Below are positions 27,679 through 37,444 of a stretch of 64,000 nt of DNA, piece after piece (the stretch's first letter is position 1; each line of letters begins with the position of its first letter). Source of the DNA: Magnetospirillum sp. 15-1 (GTDB lineage: Bacteria > Pseudomonadota > Alphaproteobacteria > Rhodospirillales > Magnetospirillaceae); assembly GCF_900184795.1 (NCBI RefSeq), contig NZ_FXXN01000028.1:590632-654631 (forward strand), given 5' to 3'. Both the position numbers and the translations under genes were made by a program. A model generated the notes under the pieces. That model was not told the origin of the DNA. It ran no database searches and saw nothing but the letters and a program-made list of their open reading frames with translations.

Positions 27679-30600
27679 ATGACGTCACGGCTTTTCATTA
27701 TGGTCGCCCTCGCCCTGGCCGTGCTGCGGGGCACGCCCGCGCCGGCCCAGACCGCCGAGGACGGCGGCCCCATGCAACGCAAGGCGACCGAAGCCTCGGC
27801 CGACCGCCTGCTGGACGAGTCCCTGCTCAGCAATCCGGAGAAACGGGCCCGCGCCGCCGCCAAGCTGGCCGAGCCGGAACCCGACACCAAGGACCCGGCG
27901 ACCCTGGCCGAGTTCTACTTCTACCGCGGCAACGCCGCCATCGAACTCGGGCGGCAGTTGGACGCGCTGGCCGCCTTCCGCAAGGCCTCCAAGCTGGTGG
28001 CCCCCAATGGCGACCTGCGGGCCGACATCTTCTACAATTTGGCCCAGACCGAATCCAATCTCGGCCGCATCAACCCGTCCATCGCGTCCTACCGCGAAGC
28101 CATCAAGAGCACCGAGGCCGTCAATCTGGTGGTGCGCGATCTGGCCCTGATCGCCGAGGGCTACGCCAAGCTCGGCAATGCCGACGGGGCGCGCCAGACC
28201 CGCGAGGAATGCGTCGCCGCCTCGAACCGGGCGGCCAGCGGGCGGGCGGAACAGCGTAATCCGGTGGCCGCCGCCTGGCGCCGGGTCAACGAACTGCGCT
28301 GCGACATCGCCGTGTCGGTGGCAGAGGGCAAACTGGCCGAGGCCGAGCCGCTGATCCGCAAGGTGATCGCCAATTACGAGGAGGCGCCCAACACCAGGGG
28401 GACCTATATCGTCGGCAACCGCCATTTCCAGCTCTCGGAAAACCTGCGGCAGCAGGGCCGTCTGGCCGAGGCGGAGAACGAGGCCCGCATCGCGCTCAAC
28501 ATCTATCAGAGCACGGTGGGCGCCACGTCGCAGCGCACCGGGTCCGGGCTGGTGGCGCTGGGTCGCATCATCGCCGAGCAGGGGCGGCTGAAGGAGGGCG
28601 AGTCCCTGGCCCGCAAGGGTCTCGACGTCACCCAGGCCGCCGGGGTGGCCGGCAAGGGGGCGTCGCGCGGCGTGCTGGCCGATATCCTGGCCGCCCAGTA
28701 CCGCTGGGCCGAGGCCCGCGCCGAGTTCGACCTGATGCGCGAGGGCTATGCCAACGACCCCGACGGGCTGGAAGCCTTCATCCGGCAGAATTCCAACTAC
28801 GCCCTGGCCATGCTCAAGACCGGCGGCGCCGAGGAATCGCTGCGCCTGTTCACCGGCGCCTGGGAGGATTTCGCCAAACGCCTGGGCGAGGAGCATTACA
28901 CCACCGCCCAGGCACGGGGCTTCATGGCCGCCTCGCTGGCGGCGCTGGGCCGCGACGCCGAGGCCCGCGGGCATTTCGCCAAGGCGGTGCCGATCCTGAT
29001 CGAGGGACAGGGCGACGAGGACGAGGAAACCGGCAATCTGGCCCGCGATCAGAAGTTGCGCCTGATCCTCGAGGCCGACATGGCCCTGCTGCTCAAGACC
29101 GGCGACGCCCAGGCGGTGGCCGAAGGCTTCCGCCTCGCCGACGCGGCGCGCGGCCGCTCGGTGCAGCGTGCCCTGGCCGCCTCGGCGGTGCGGGCCGCCG
29201 CCGCCGACCCCGCCCTGGCCGAACTGGCACGGCGCAGCCAGGACGCGGAAAAGCAGATCGCCGCCATGAACGGCCTGCTGGCCAACGCCATCAGCGCGCG
29301 GGCCGAGGAATTGGACGCCGATGCCATCGCCGACCTGAAGAAGCGGATCGGTGCCCTGAAAGCCGGACGCGGCGCCGATCTCAAGGAGATCGCCGCCCGC
29401 TTCCCCGAATACGGCCGCATGGCCAATCCCCGGCCCAGCACCGTGGCCGACATCCAGGCCCATCTGCGGCCGGGTGAAGCCATGCTGGCCTTTTACAGTG
29501 CCGACGACCGGCTGTATGCCTGGGCAGTGCCGGCCGGCGGCGAGCCCCGCATGGTGGCCGCCCCCTTGGGCCGCGTGCCGCTGGAGGCGCAGATCAAGGG
29601 GCTGCGCCAGGCTCTCGACCTGTCCATCAGCGGTATCGACGAGATTCCCGAGTTCGATCTGGACAGCGCCTGGCGGCTTTACGCCGCCGCCCTCGCTCCC
29701 CTGGAGCCGGCCTGGGCCCAGGCGACCACCGTCTTCACCGTACCTCACGGGCCGCTGGGCCAGTTACCGCTGGGCCTGCTGCCCACCGCCCCGCCGCCCA
29801 AGGCGGCGAAGCCGGCGGCCGGGACCGTCGGGCCGCTGTTCGCCAAATACCGCGACGTGCCGTGGCTGGCCCGCAAGGTCGCCATCGCCCAACTGCCCTC
29901 GGCCGGGGCGCTCTCGACCCTGCGCGCCCTGCCCGACCGCAACGTGCCGCGCCGCACCTTCATCGCCTTCGGCGATCCCCTGTTCGCCAGGGATCAGATG
30001 GACACCCCCGCCGCCGCCGCGACCCAGCGTGGCGTCAAGCGCCGCGCCGCGCCGAAATCAGGGCCGGACTTCACCGCCGAACTGTCCCAGTTGCCGCGCC
30101 TGCCCGACACCGCCGAGGAGGTGTCGAGCATCGCCCGCGTGCTGAACGCCGACCCCGAGCAGGACATCTTCCTGCAGGCCCGCGCCAGCGAAGCCAAGGT
30201 GCGCAGCCTGGATCTCTCCAAATGGCGCATCGTCATGTTCGCCACCCACGGGCTGATCCCCGGCGACCTGGCCGGTCTGGACCAGCCGGCCCTGGCGCTC
30301 TCCTCGCCCGAGGTGAGCGGCGACGGTTCGGCCGGCGTGCTGACCATGGAGCGGATCATGGGGCTGAAGCTGGATGCCGACTGGGTGGTGCTGTCGGCCT
30401 GCAACACCGCCGCCGGCGAGGGGGCGGGGGCCGAGGCGGTATCCGGCCTGGGCCGCGCCTTCTTCTATGCCGGTACCCGCGCCCTGCTGGTCAGCAACTG
30501 GCCGGTGGAGACCACCTCGGCCCGCCTGCTGACCACCGACCTGTTCCGCCGCCAGGCCGCCGACCCGGCCCTGTCGCGCGCCCAGGCGCTGCGCCAGGCC

Positions 30601-30735
30601 ATGCTCGGCCTGATCGACGGTCCCGGCCCCCTGGACGGCGCCGGCAAGGAACAGTTCTCCTATGCCCATCCCACCTTCTGGGCGCCGTTCTCCCTGGTGG
30701 GCGATGGCGGCGGGGGGCGCGGAGCGGGACAATAA
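27679..30735 (+). CDS. exported TPR-CHAT protease-like protein
   Basis: This 1018-residue protein has a signal peptide (residues 1-24, ending GTPAPAQ). Tetratricopeptide-like helices cover about residues 60-480, for example FYFYRGNAAIELGRQLDAL. A CHAT caspase-fold domain covers about 640-1005. The likely catalytic pair is the His in MFATHGLIPGD and the Cys in VVLSACNTAAGEGAGAEA. The last strand motif is ALLVSNWPVET. CHAT proteases cleave partner proteins in signalling or defence. A signal peptide implies a periplasmic or exported role. AGGAAG precedes the ATG. No effector partner gene is adjacent. Confidence 0.88.
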   Translation: MTSRLFIMVALALAVLRGTPAPAQTAEDGGPMQRKATEASADRLLDESLLSNPEKRARAAAKLAEPEPDTKDPATLAEFYFYRGNAAIELGRQLDALAAFRKASKLVAPNGDLRADIFYNLAQTESNLGRINPSIASYREAIKSTEAVNLVVRDLALIAEGYAKLGNADGARQTREECVAASNRAASGRAEQRNPVAAAWRRVNELRCDIAVSVAEGKLAEAEPLIRKVIANYEEAPNTRGTYIVGNRHFQLSENLRQQGRLAEAENEARIALNIYQSTVGATSQRTGSGLVALGRIIAEQGRLKEGESLARKGLDVTQAAGVAGKGASRGVLADILAAQYRWAEARAEFDLMREGYANDPDGLEAFIRQNSNYALAMLKTGGAEESLRLFTGAWEDFAKRLGEEHYTTAQARGFMAASLAALGRDAEARGHFAKAVPILIEGQGDEDEETGNLARDQKLRLILEADMALLLKTGDAQAVAEGFRLADAARGRSVQRALAASAVRAAAADPALAELARRSQDAEKQIAAMNGLLANAISARAEELDADAIADLKKRIGALKAGRGADLKEIAARFPEYGRMANPRPSTVADIQAHLRPGEAMLAFYSADDRLYAWAVPAGGEPRMVAAPLGRVPLEAQIKGLRQALDLSISGIDEIPEFDLDSAWRLYAAALAPLEPAWAQATTVFTVPHGPLGQLPLGLLPTAPPPKAAKPAAGTVGPLFAKYRDVPWLARKVAIAQLPSAGALSTLRALPDRNVPRRTFIAFGDPLFARDQMDTPAAAATQRGVKRRAAPKSGPDFTAELSQLPRLPDTAEEVSSIARVLNADPEQDIFLQARASEAKVRSLDLSKWRIVMFATHGLIPGDLAGLDQPALALSSPEVSGDGSAGVLTMERIMGLKLDADWVVLSACNTAAGEGAGAEAVSGLGRAFFYAGTRALLVSNWPVETTSARLLTTDLFRRQAADPALSRAQALRQAMLGLIDGPGPLDGAGKEQFSYAHPTFWAPFSLVGDGGGGRGAGQ

Positions 30736-30882
30736 GCCGGCGGAATTCATGCCGGTTGACAGGGTGTGGCCCCACCCCCAACCTTCGTCGGGGGGCAGGA
30801 TGAACAGCCGCATGAACAATGCGGCCGTGCTTCCGCTCGAACTCTTTGATTATACTAAATTTATTCAACGGAAGGCTCCGCC

Positions 30883-31413
30883 ATGGCCATCGACCGATCG
30901 CTTACCAATGTGGAGCGGACCTTTCAGTGGGACGACGTCATCGTCTCCAAGACCGATTTGACAGGAAAAATTACCTACGCTAACGACGTTTTCCTGGGGA
31001 TCAGCGGCTATACCGAGGAGGAACTTCTCGGGGCGCCCCATTCGATCCTGCGGCATCCGGCCATGCCGCGTTGCGTCTTCAAATTCCTGTGGGATCGCAT
31101 CGCCGCCGGCCACGAGGTCTTCGCCTATGTGCTGAACCGGGCCAAAAACGGCGATCATTACTGGGTGTTCGCCCATGTGACGCCCTGCTACGACCGGACC
31201 GGCAAGATGGTGGGCTACCACTCCAACCGCCGCGTCCCCAAGCCCGAGGCGGTGGCCACCGTCAAGCCGCTCTACGAGACCCTGCTGGGCATCGAGAACA
31301 GCGCCGCCGACCGCAAGCAGGGCGTGGAGCAATCCTTCGCCGCCCTGGTCAAGACCATCGGCGATCTCGGATTCGACAGCTATGACCGTCTGGTCATGAC
31401 CATCAGCCGGTAG
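30883..31413 (+). CDS. Aer-like PAS-domain sensor protein
   Basis: The 176-residue cytosolic protein has a PAS domain (about residues 20-125). Segments are [40 protein letters not shown] and [18 protein letters not shown]. This is the FAD-binding PAS type of the Aer aerotaxis receptor. A short helical tail follows, with no membrane or signalling domain. A chemoreceptor starts 11 bp after the stop, so the pair looks like a split Aer. GGAAGG precedes the ATG, and a possible -10 box TATACT lies at 30851-30856. Confidence 0.85.
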   Translation: MAIDRSLTNVERTFQWDDVIVSKTDLTGKITYANDVFLGISGYTEEELLGAPHSILRHPAMPRCVFKFLWDRIAAGHEVFAYVLNRAKNGDHYWVFAHVTPCYDRTGKMVGYHSNRRVPKPEAVATVKPLYETLLGIENSAADRKQGVEQSFAALVKTIGDLGFDSYDRLVMTISR

Positions 31414-31424
31414 GAGAGAAAAGC

Positions 31425-32756
31425 ATGTCCAATCCGTCGCTGCGTGGCCGGACCAATACCGCCGCCTTTCTGGTCGGCTCGGCGGTCGCCGTCATCGTGC
31501 TGGTCGCCCTCGCCGCCGTCTGGCGCCTGTTCGCCGCCGAGGGCGGGGCCGGTTTCGCCATCGGCGCGCTGGTGGTGCTGGGTCTGGCCGGGCTGTTCCT
31601 GCTGGCGGTGTCGCTGTCGGCCTTCCGCGAGGTGGGCGCCGTGCTCGGCCTGATCGAACGCGGCGCCGCCACCGCCCAGCAGGCCGCCCAGGGCGATCTC
31701 AACATCCGGGTGCTGCGCATCGGCCGCAAGGACGAGCTGGGCCGCATGATGAACGGCCTCAACCATGTCCTCGACCTCACCGAGGAATTCGCCAAGGACA
31801 CCGGCGCCGCCATGAAGCGGGCCGGCGCCAAGGAGTACTTCCGCTACATCCCCGTCCAGGGACTGCGCGGCGACTACCGCAGCTATGCCGAGATGATCAA
31901 CAAGGTGCTGGGCGACATGGAAGCCCGCGACCAGGAGACCCGGACGTTCGAGAAGAACGTGCACGAGATGGTCTCCGAGGTGTCCAACGCCACCGTGGGC
32001 ATCGGCCGCACCGCCCAGACCATGGCGGCCCGCTCGGAAAGCGCCGGCGGACGCTCCATCACCGTGGGCGAGGCGGCGGAGACCACCACCCAACTGGCCT
32101 CGGCGGTGTCGGAATCCACCCGCCAGCTGGCCCTGGCCATCAACGAGATCGCCCAGCAGGTCACCCAGTCGGCCGAGGTCGCCCAGAACGCGGTATCCGA
32201 TATCGGCGAGACCGTGAACCACATGAACGGTCTGGCCGAATCGGTCAGCCAGATCGGCGTGGTGGTGCAGCTGATCAACGACATCGCGGCGCAAACCAAC
32301 CTGCTGGCGCTCAACGCCACCATCGAGGCGGCCAGGGCGGGCGAGGCGGGAAAAGGCTTCGCCGTGGTCGCCAACGAGGTCAAGAACCTCGCCAACCAGA
32401 CGGCGCGCGCCACCGACGATATCTCGCGTCAGGTGGGAGCGGTGCAGGACGCGGCGCGGGCCGCCGCCAGCGGCGTCGAGGGCGTGGTCGCCACCATCCG
32501 CACCATCGACGGCATCGCCTCGGCCATCGCCGGCGCGGTGCAGGAGCAGGAGGCGGTGACCCGCGACATCTCCAGCCATATCGACGAAGTGGCGACCAAG
32601 GCCTCGGAGGTGTCGGAGAACGTCGCCCACCTGTCGCAATCCACCGCCCAGGCCTGCGGCGGCACGGTGCGCGTCATCTGGAGCGCCCGTTCGCTCTCCA
32701 AGGTGGTCGAGGCCCTGAACGCCGAGGTCAACCAGTACGTCAGCAAGGTGCGGTAG
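31425..32756 (+). CDS. methyl-accepting chemotaxis protein without a periplasmic domain
   Basis: This 443-residue receptor has two adjacent transmembrane helices (about residues 14-35 and 41-62) with almost no periplasmic loop. A HAMP-like region and a signalling domain follow, with the tip [20 protein letters not shown]. With no external sensor it must take its input from the cytosol or membrane, most simply from the PAS protein encoded just upstream. GGAGAG precedes the ATG. Aerotaxis or redox taxis is inferred. Confidence 0.9.
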   Translation: MSNPSLRGRTNTAAFLVGSAVAVIVLVALAAVWRLFAAEGGAGFAIGALVVLGLAGLFLLAVSLSAFREVGAVLGLIERGAATAQQAAQGDLNIRVLRIGRKDELGRMMNGLNHVLDLTEEFAKDTGAAMKRAGAKEYFRYIPVQGLRGDYRSYAEMINKVLGDMEARDQETRTFEKNVHEMVSEVSNATVGIGRTAQTMAARSESAGGRSITVGEAAETTTQLASAVSESTRQLALAINEIAQQVTQSAEVAQNAVSDIGETVNHMNGLAESVSQIGVVVQLINDIAAQTNLLALNATIEAARAGEAGKGFAVVANEVKNLANQTARATDDISRQVGAVQDAARAAASGVEGVVATIRTIDGIASAIAGAVQEQEAVTRDISSHIDEVATKASEVSENVAHLSQSTAQACGGTVRVIWSARSLSKVVEALNAEVNQYVSKVR

Positions 32757-32760
32757 GGCG

Positions 32761-33900
32761 TCAGTCCAGCGTCTGGCGGTACTGCTTCAAGGCCAGCATG
32801 GCGCTCGCCACCACGAAGGCGATGATCGGCCACATCTCGGGCCAGATTTCCGCCACGCCGTTGCCCTTGAGCAGGATGCCGCGTACCACCCGCAGGAAGT
32901 GGGTCAGCGGAAACAGCTCGCCGATCCACTGGGCCCAGACCGGCATGCCGCGGAACGGGAACATGAATCCCGACAGCAGGATGGACGGCAGGAAGAAGAA
33001 GAAACTCATCTGCATGGCCTGCAACTGGTTCTTGGCCACCGTCGAGAAGGTGAAGCCCACCGTCAGGTTGGACGCGATGAACAGCAGCAGCGCCGCCGAC
33101 AGCAGGGTCAGGCTGCCCATCAGCGGCACCCCGAACAGCCAGCGGCCCGACGCGACGATCACCACCACCTGCACATAGCCCAGCCCGATATAGGGCAGGA
33201 TCTTGCCGACCATCACCTCCAGGGGACGCACCGGCATGGCCAGCAGGTTCTCCATGGTACCGCGCTCACGCTCGCGCGTCACCGCCAGGGCGGTCATCAT
33301 GACCATGGTCATGGTAAGGATCACCCCCATCAGGCCGGGGACGATGTTGTACTGGCTGATGCCTTCCGGGTTGTAGCGCCGGTGCACCCTGAGATCGATG
33401 GGGTCGGGCTGGCCGCGCAGATGGGACAGCGGCCCGGTCAGTTCGGTGTCGAACACGGTGCGTATCATGGCGGCGGCGGCGGCCACGGCATTGCTGGCCG
33501 AGGCCGGATCGGTGGCGTCGGCCTCCAGCAGCACGGCCGGCCGCTCGCCCCGCACCAGGGCGGCCTCGAAGCCCACCGGAATGGTCACCACGAACTGGGC
33601 GTCGCCGGTGGCGAGCTGCCGCTCCGCCTCGGCCTCGGAACGCACCTCGCCGACCACGCGGAAATAGGACGAGTTGCGCAACCCGGCCACCAGGGCGCGG
33701 GCGAAGGGACCGGTCTCCTGCACGTTGACCAGGGTGGGCAGCGTCTTGGGATCGGAATTGATGGCGTAGCCGAACAGCACCAGTTGCAGCAGCGGGACCA
33801 GCACCATCATGGCGAAGGTCAGCCGGTCGCGGCGCATCTGGATGACCTCCTTGACCATCACCGCGTTGAGCCGCGACCACGAGAAGGCGGACGGGTTCAT
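32761..33900 (-). CDS. ABC-2 type exporter permease
   Basis: The 379-residue protein has one N-terminal helix (FAMMVLVPLLQLVLFGYAI), a large external domain (about residues 50-175) and five C-terminal helices. A conserved TRERERGTMENLLAMPVRP loop is present, as in YbhS/YhhJ-type permeases. It pairs with the ATPase upstream through a 4-base overlap. With the HlyD-type protein it forms an export system for drugs or other small molecules. Confidence 0.9.
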   Translation of the reverse strand: MNPSAFSWSRLNAVMVKEVIQMRRDRLTFAMMVLVPLLQLVLFGYAINSDPKTLPTLVNVQETGPFARALVAGLRNSSYFRVVGEVRSEAEAERQLATGDAQFVVTIPVGFEAALVRGERPAVLLEADATDPASASNAVAAAAAMIRTVFDTELTGPLSHLRGQPDPIDLRVHRRYNPEGISQYNIVPGLMGVILTMTMVMMTALAVTRERERGTMENLLAMPVRPLEVMVGKILPYIGLGYVQVVVIVASGRWLFGVPLMGSLTLLSAALLLFIASNLTVGFTFSTVAKNQLQAMQMSFFFFLPSILLSGFMFPFRGMPVWAQWIGELFPLTHFLRVVRGILLKGNGVAEIWPEMWPIIAFVVASAMLALKQYRQTLD

Positions 33901-34823
33901 CGGAAATTGTCCTCCGCCTGTCCCATCAGATGGATGAACACGTCCTCCAGGCTGGGTTCGGTGCGGCTCCACACCAGATTGGGATCGTGGCGCCAGGGCG
34001 CGATGGCCGCCTCCAGCGCCGCCGCGCTGGTACCGCTCACATGCAGCGCATTGCCGAACGGCGCCGCCATGACGATACCGGGCTGCCCCTCCATGCGCGA
34101 CGCCAGGAGATCGGCGCCCTGGCCCTCCACCAGCCAGGTCACCAGGCCCGATCCCCGGATCACCTCGGCCACCGTGCCGCGCACCATCAGCCGGCCATAG
34201 GCCAGATAGCTGATGTCGTGGCAACGCTCGGCCTCGTCCATGTAATGGGTGCTGACCAGCACGGTCATGCCGCCCGCCGCCAGCCGGTGGATGTGGTCCC
34301 AGAAATCGCGCCGCGCCTTGGGGTCGACACCGGCGGTGGGCTCGTCGAGCAGCAGCAGCTCGGGCTCGTGCAGCACGCAGGCGGCCAGGGCGAGGCGCTG
34401 CTTCCATCCCCCCGACAAGGTGCCGGCCAACTGGCGGCGCCGCTCGGAAAGGCCCAATCCCTCCAGTGCCTCGTCCACCCTCTGCTTCCGGCGGTCCAGG
34501 CCGTAGACGCGGGCGACGAAGTCCAGGTTCTCGGCGATGGTCAGATCCTCGTAGAACGAGAATCTCTGGGTCATGTAGCCGACCCGCCGCTTGATCTCGT
34601 CGGCCCGGGTGCGGATGTCGAGGCCAAGGCAGGTACCGCGCCCCGCATCGGGGGTCAGCAGGCCGCACAGCATGCGGATGGTGGTGGTCTTGCCCGAGCC
34701 GTTGGGCCCCAGGAAGCCGAAGATGCGGCCCCTGGGCACCAGGATGGAAAAGTCGCGGACCACGGCGCGGCCGGAAAAGCGCTTCTCCAGCCCCTCCACG
34801 TCGATGGCCGCCGCCCCGGTCAC
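33897..34823 (-). CDS. ABC transporter ATP-binding protein
   Basis: The 308-residue ATPase has Walker A GPNGSGKTTT, Q-loop MTQRFSFYEDL, signature LSGGWKQRLALA and Walker B LLLLDEPTAGVDP. The switch histidine lies in VSTHYMDEAERC. The C-terminal extension resembles ABC-2 (YbhF-like) exporters. It overlaps both the upstream HlyD-type gene and the downstream permease gene by four bases. Confidence 0.94.
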   Translation of the reverse strand: MTGAAAIDVEGLEKRFSGRAVVRDFSILVPRGRIFGFLGPNGSGKTTTIRMLCGLLTPDAGRGTCLGLDIRTRADEIKRRVGYMTQRFSFYEDLTIAENLDFVARVYGLDRRKQRVDEALEGLGLSERRRQLAGTLSGGWKQRLALAACVLHEPELLLLDEPTAGVDPKARRDFWDHIHRLAAGGMTVLVSTHYMDEAERCHDISYLAYGRLMVRGTVAEVIRGSGLVTWLVEGQGADLLASRMEGQPGIVMAAPFGNALHVSGTSAAALEAAIAPWRHDPNLVWSRTEPSLEDVFIHLMGQAEDNFR

Positions 34824-35761
34824 TTGGCCGGCACCGAGACGTCCACCGGCTGGCCGGGATTGAGGGCCAGGGGCGCGGCCCCGCCCCGCGCCTCGACGCG
34901 GAACACCAGCTTGTCGCGACTTTCCACGGAATAGATCACCGGCGGAGTGTATTCCGCCTGGGTGGCGATGAACGACACCCGCGCCTCGCCCGGGGTGCAG
35001 CGGTCGCAGCCATAGGCCACCCCGTCGCCCACCTTCAGCGCCCCCAGCCGGGGCTCGGGCAGGAAGAACACCAGCTTGACGTTGCCGGGCGGCAGCAGCG
35101 ACACCACCGGCTGGCCGGCGGCGACGAACTCGCCGGTGCGGTAATAGACCTTCTCCACCACCGCCTCGGCGGGGGCGTTGGGGGAAAGGTCGGCGAGGCG
35201 CTTGTCGGCCTTCAGCAGTTCCAGACGCTTCTGGCCGACCAGGGCCTCCTGCGCGGCGATCTCGTCGGGCCGGGCGCCCAGCAGCGCCGTGCGATACTCG
35301 GCCTCCAGGCGCCGCACCTGGGCACGGTCGCGGTCCAGCGCCGCCCTGGCCTCGTCCAGGCGGGCGCGCGAGGCGTAATCGGCCCGCGCCAGCACGTCCT
35401 GGCGCTTCAGGGTCACCTCGGACAGGCGCAGCGCCGCCAGGGCCTCGGCCTTCTGCTCGGCGATGGATTTCAATTCGTCGGGCCGCTTGCCCTTCCTCAG
35501 GTCGGCCAGTTGGGCCTCGGCCCGCTCGAGGTCGGCCCGGGCCTGATCGCGGGCCGCCCGCTCGGTCAGCGTATCGAGCGCGAACAGCGGCGTCCCCGCC
35601 GTCACCCTGTCACCTTCCCGCACCGCGACGCTTGCCAGGGTGCCGGCGGCGGTCGGGCCGACCCGCACGTACTCGCCCTCCACATAGCCCTGCAGGCGCA
35701 GGGGCTCGGCCACGGCGAGGGTGGGCAACAGGCAGAGGAGGCAGGCGGCCAGGGGTCTCAT
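34820..35761 (-). CDS. HlyD-family membrane-fusion protein
   Basis: The 313-residue protein has a signal peptide (LAACLLCLLPTLAVA). A biotinyl-lipoyl-like half follows (GTLASVAVREGDRVTAGTPL), then a coiled-coil hairpin (about residues 80-190) and a beta-barrel half ending LNPGQPVDVSVPAK. This is the YbhG/YhiI pattern that links an ABC-2 exporter to the outer membrane. It lies 40 bp after iorB on the same strand and may be transcribed with it. Confidence 0.9.
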   Translation of the reverse strand: MRPLAACLLCLLPTLAVAEPLRLQGYVEGEYVRVGPTAAGTLASVAVREGDRVTAGTPLFALDTLTERAARDQARADLERAEAQLADLRKGKRPDELKSIAEQKAEALAALRLSEVTLKRQDVLARADYASRARLDEARAALDRDRAQVRRLEAEYRTALLGARPDEIAAQEALVGQKRLELLKADKRLADLSPNAPAEAVVEKVYYRTGEFVAAGQPVVSLLPPGNVKLVFFLPEPRLGALKVGDGVAYGCDRCTPGEARVSFIATQAEYTPPVIYSVESRDKLVFRVEARGGAAPLALNPGQPVDVSVPAK

Positions 35762-35801
35762 ACCGCCAGAATCGGCGGGCAATCCCGGACTGTCAATCAG
35801 G

Positions 35802-37313
35802 CTATGCGGCAGCCTTTCCGGCGATGGCCGCCAGGGTGCGGTCCAGCCCATTGCCCTCCGGATCGGCCAGGGCGGCGGCCCGTGCGTTGGCGATGGCGTC
35901 GAGAGCGAAGGGCAGCGGCCAGATGCCCGTGGCGGCCGGGGCGATGACGGCATCACGGATGCGCTGGAAATTGGCGGTGCCGCGCCGCCAGGTCTCGCCA
36001 TAGCCCTTGATCAGCCGGGCGCACTCGGCCACTTCCAGGCCCAGGGCCGGCGACAGGCGGGACGCCTCGGCCACCGCCGCCAGCCAGTCCTCGATACCGG
36101 CCTGTTCCTGGACGAAGCGATGGGAATGCCGCCGCCAGGGCTTGAGCCCGGCCAGCAGACGCATGGAGGCATAGCCGAGAATGCCGTTGGCGTTGACCTG
36201 CCGCCCCCAGGCCGCCTTGTCGGCCCAGCCGCCGCGATGGGCGGCATTCAGGATGGGCCGGGCCAGGAAGCCGGGCAGCAGGGCGCAGACCTCTTCCAGG
36301 CCGGGCTTGAGGAAGTCCTTGACCACCACCGGCTGGCCGGGCCGGGCGGCGATTTCGGCGCGGATGCGCTCCATGCGGTCGGGCGCGGTCTTGAGGCGGG
36401 CCACGTGGATGACGTCCTCGAACGACATGCGCACCGCCAGATGCCGGGCGACGCGGGCCAGCACCGCCTCGTCCGTGGTGGCGGCGCTCAGGGACTGCAG
36501 CCGCTCCACGTAAAGGCGGGCGTAGCGGGCGTCCTGATAGGCGGCCAGACGCTTCACCCCCTCCTCGGCCAGGGCACGGGCGGCGGGCGGCAGGAAGCCC
36601 AGTTGGGCGGCGACCAGGGCGGCGCCCTCCACCTGCGGATGGGGACGCTTGTGGGAAGCGGGCGGAGCGGCGGGAACCTCGCCGCGCGCCGCCTGGAAGC
36701 CCAGACGGAAGCCGCGCAGATTGCTCTCCACCGCCTTGCCGCCGGCGACGATCTGCGCCTCGAACACCTCGGGGGCGATGGGCAGCAGGTCGCTGCCGGC
36801 GATGGCGCCCAGCAGCACGGCGTTGACGATGCAGCCCGCCGACTTGGCGGCCTGCTCCATGTCGAACAGCAGACGGCCGCGGGTACCGGCGACGATGGCC
36901 TGTCGCAGGTGATCCACGTCATAACGGCCGTCGCCCATTTCCATCTTTTCCGCCACGGCATGGACGCGATGGGTGGAAGCGATAAGGTGGGTCCGGTCGG
37001 GAGCCGACCAGCCGCGCGTCACGCTGCGCGCCGCCTCCATCAGTTCGGTGGCGACGATCAGGTCCACTTCGCCCAGCGACGGCGACAGGGCCAGGATCGG
37101 CTCGGCGCCCCCCAGCTCGGCCAGCGGCGTCGGGAAGATCTCGACGTAATAGGTGGTGGCGCCGGTGCGCTGGGCCACGCCCGGTACCGAGGTGCTCTGC
37201 ACCGCCAGGCCGGACGCGTTGGCCGCCTCGACGATCCAGTCGGTGAGGACGCCGCCGCCCTCGCCGCCCATGGCGGCGACGACGAGGCAGAAGGGACGGG
37301 AAACCGGGCTCAT
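35802..37313 (-). CDS. iorB: indolepyruvate ferredoxin oxidoreductase, beta subunit
   Basis: The 503-residue protein starts with the gamma-type domain of 2-oxoacid:ferredoxin oxidoreductases (LVVAAMGGEGGGVLTDWIVE and SVPGVAQRTGATTYYVEIFP). A long C-terminal extension of the kind seen in large IorB proteins follows. With IorA it converts aryl-pyruvates such as phenylpyruvate or indolepyruvate to aryl-acetyl-CoA, reducing ferredoxin. Normally iorB follows iorA directly; here a rightward cassette of about 1 kb separates them. Confidence 0.9.
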   Translation of the reverse strand: MSPVSRPFCLVVAAMGGEGGGVLTDWIVEAANASGLAVQSTSVPGVAQRTGATTYYVEIFPTPLAELGGAEPILALSPSLGEVDLIVATELMEAARSVTRGWSAPDRTHLIASTHRVHAVAEKMEMGDGRYDVDHLRQAIVAGTRGRLLFDMEQAAKSAGCIVNAVLLGAIAGSDLLPIAPEVFEAQIVAGGKAVESNLRGFRLGFQAARGEVPAAPPASHKRPHPQVEGAALVAAQLGFLPPAARALAEEGVKRLAAYQDARYARLYVERLQSLSAATTDEAVLARVARHLAVRMSFEDVIHVARLKTAPDRMERIRAEIAARPGQPVVVKDFLKPGLEEVCALLPGFLARPILNAAHRGGWADKAAWGRQVNANGILGYASMRLLAGLKPWRRHSHRFVQEQAGIEDWLAAVAEASRLSPALGLEVAECARLIKGYGETWRRGTANFQRIRDAVIAPAATGIWPLPFALDAIANARAAALADPEGNGLDRTLAAIAGKAAA

Positions 37314-37340
37314 GCCGCCCTCCTTACGGGTAGGAACAAA

Positions 37341-37369
37341 TTGACAACATTGTCGTTGGCGGCTAGGCT
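37341..37369 (+). promoter_or_regulatory. promoter of the toxin-like cassette
   Basis: TTGACA (37341-37346) is followed after 17 bases by TAGGCT (37364-37369), a good -35 with a weak -10. GACAACATTGTC at 37343-37354 is an inverted repeat (GACAA/TTGTC) overlapping the -35, a possible operator. Confidence 0.5.
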
Positions 37370-37402
37370 GGAGGCATCACCGCCACACCTGCGCCTTGCA
37401 CC

Positions 37403-37430
37403 GGACCGCCCCCATCGGGCGGCCTTTTTC
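37403..37430 (+). terminator. leader terminator / possible attenuator before the amidase gene
   Basis: CCGCCC and GGGCGG form a stem, extended by GG/CC around a bulged A, followed by TTTTTC. This intrinsic terminator lies between the promoter candidate (37341) and the ATG at 37445. Transcripts toward the gene would meet it first, so it may act as an attenuator or insulate the cassette. Confidence 0.55.
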
Positions 37431-37444
37431 ATTGGAGATTCGCC

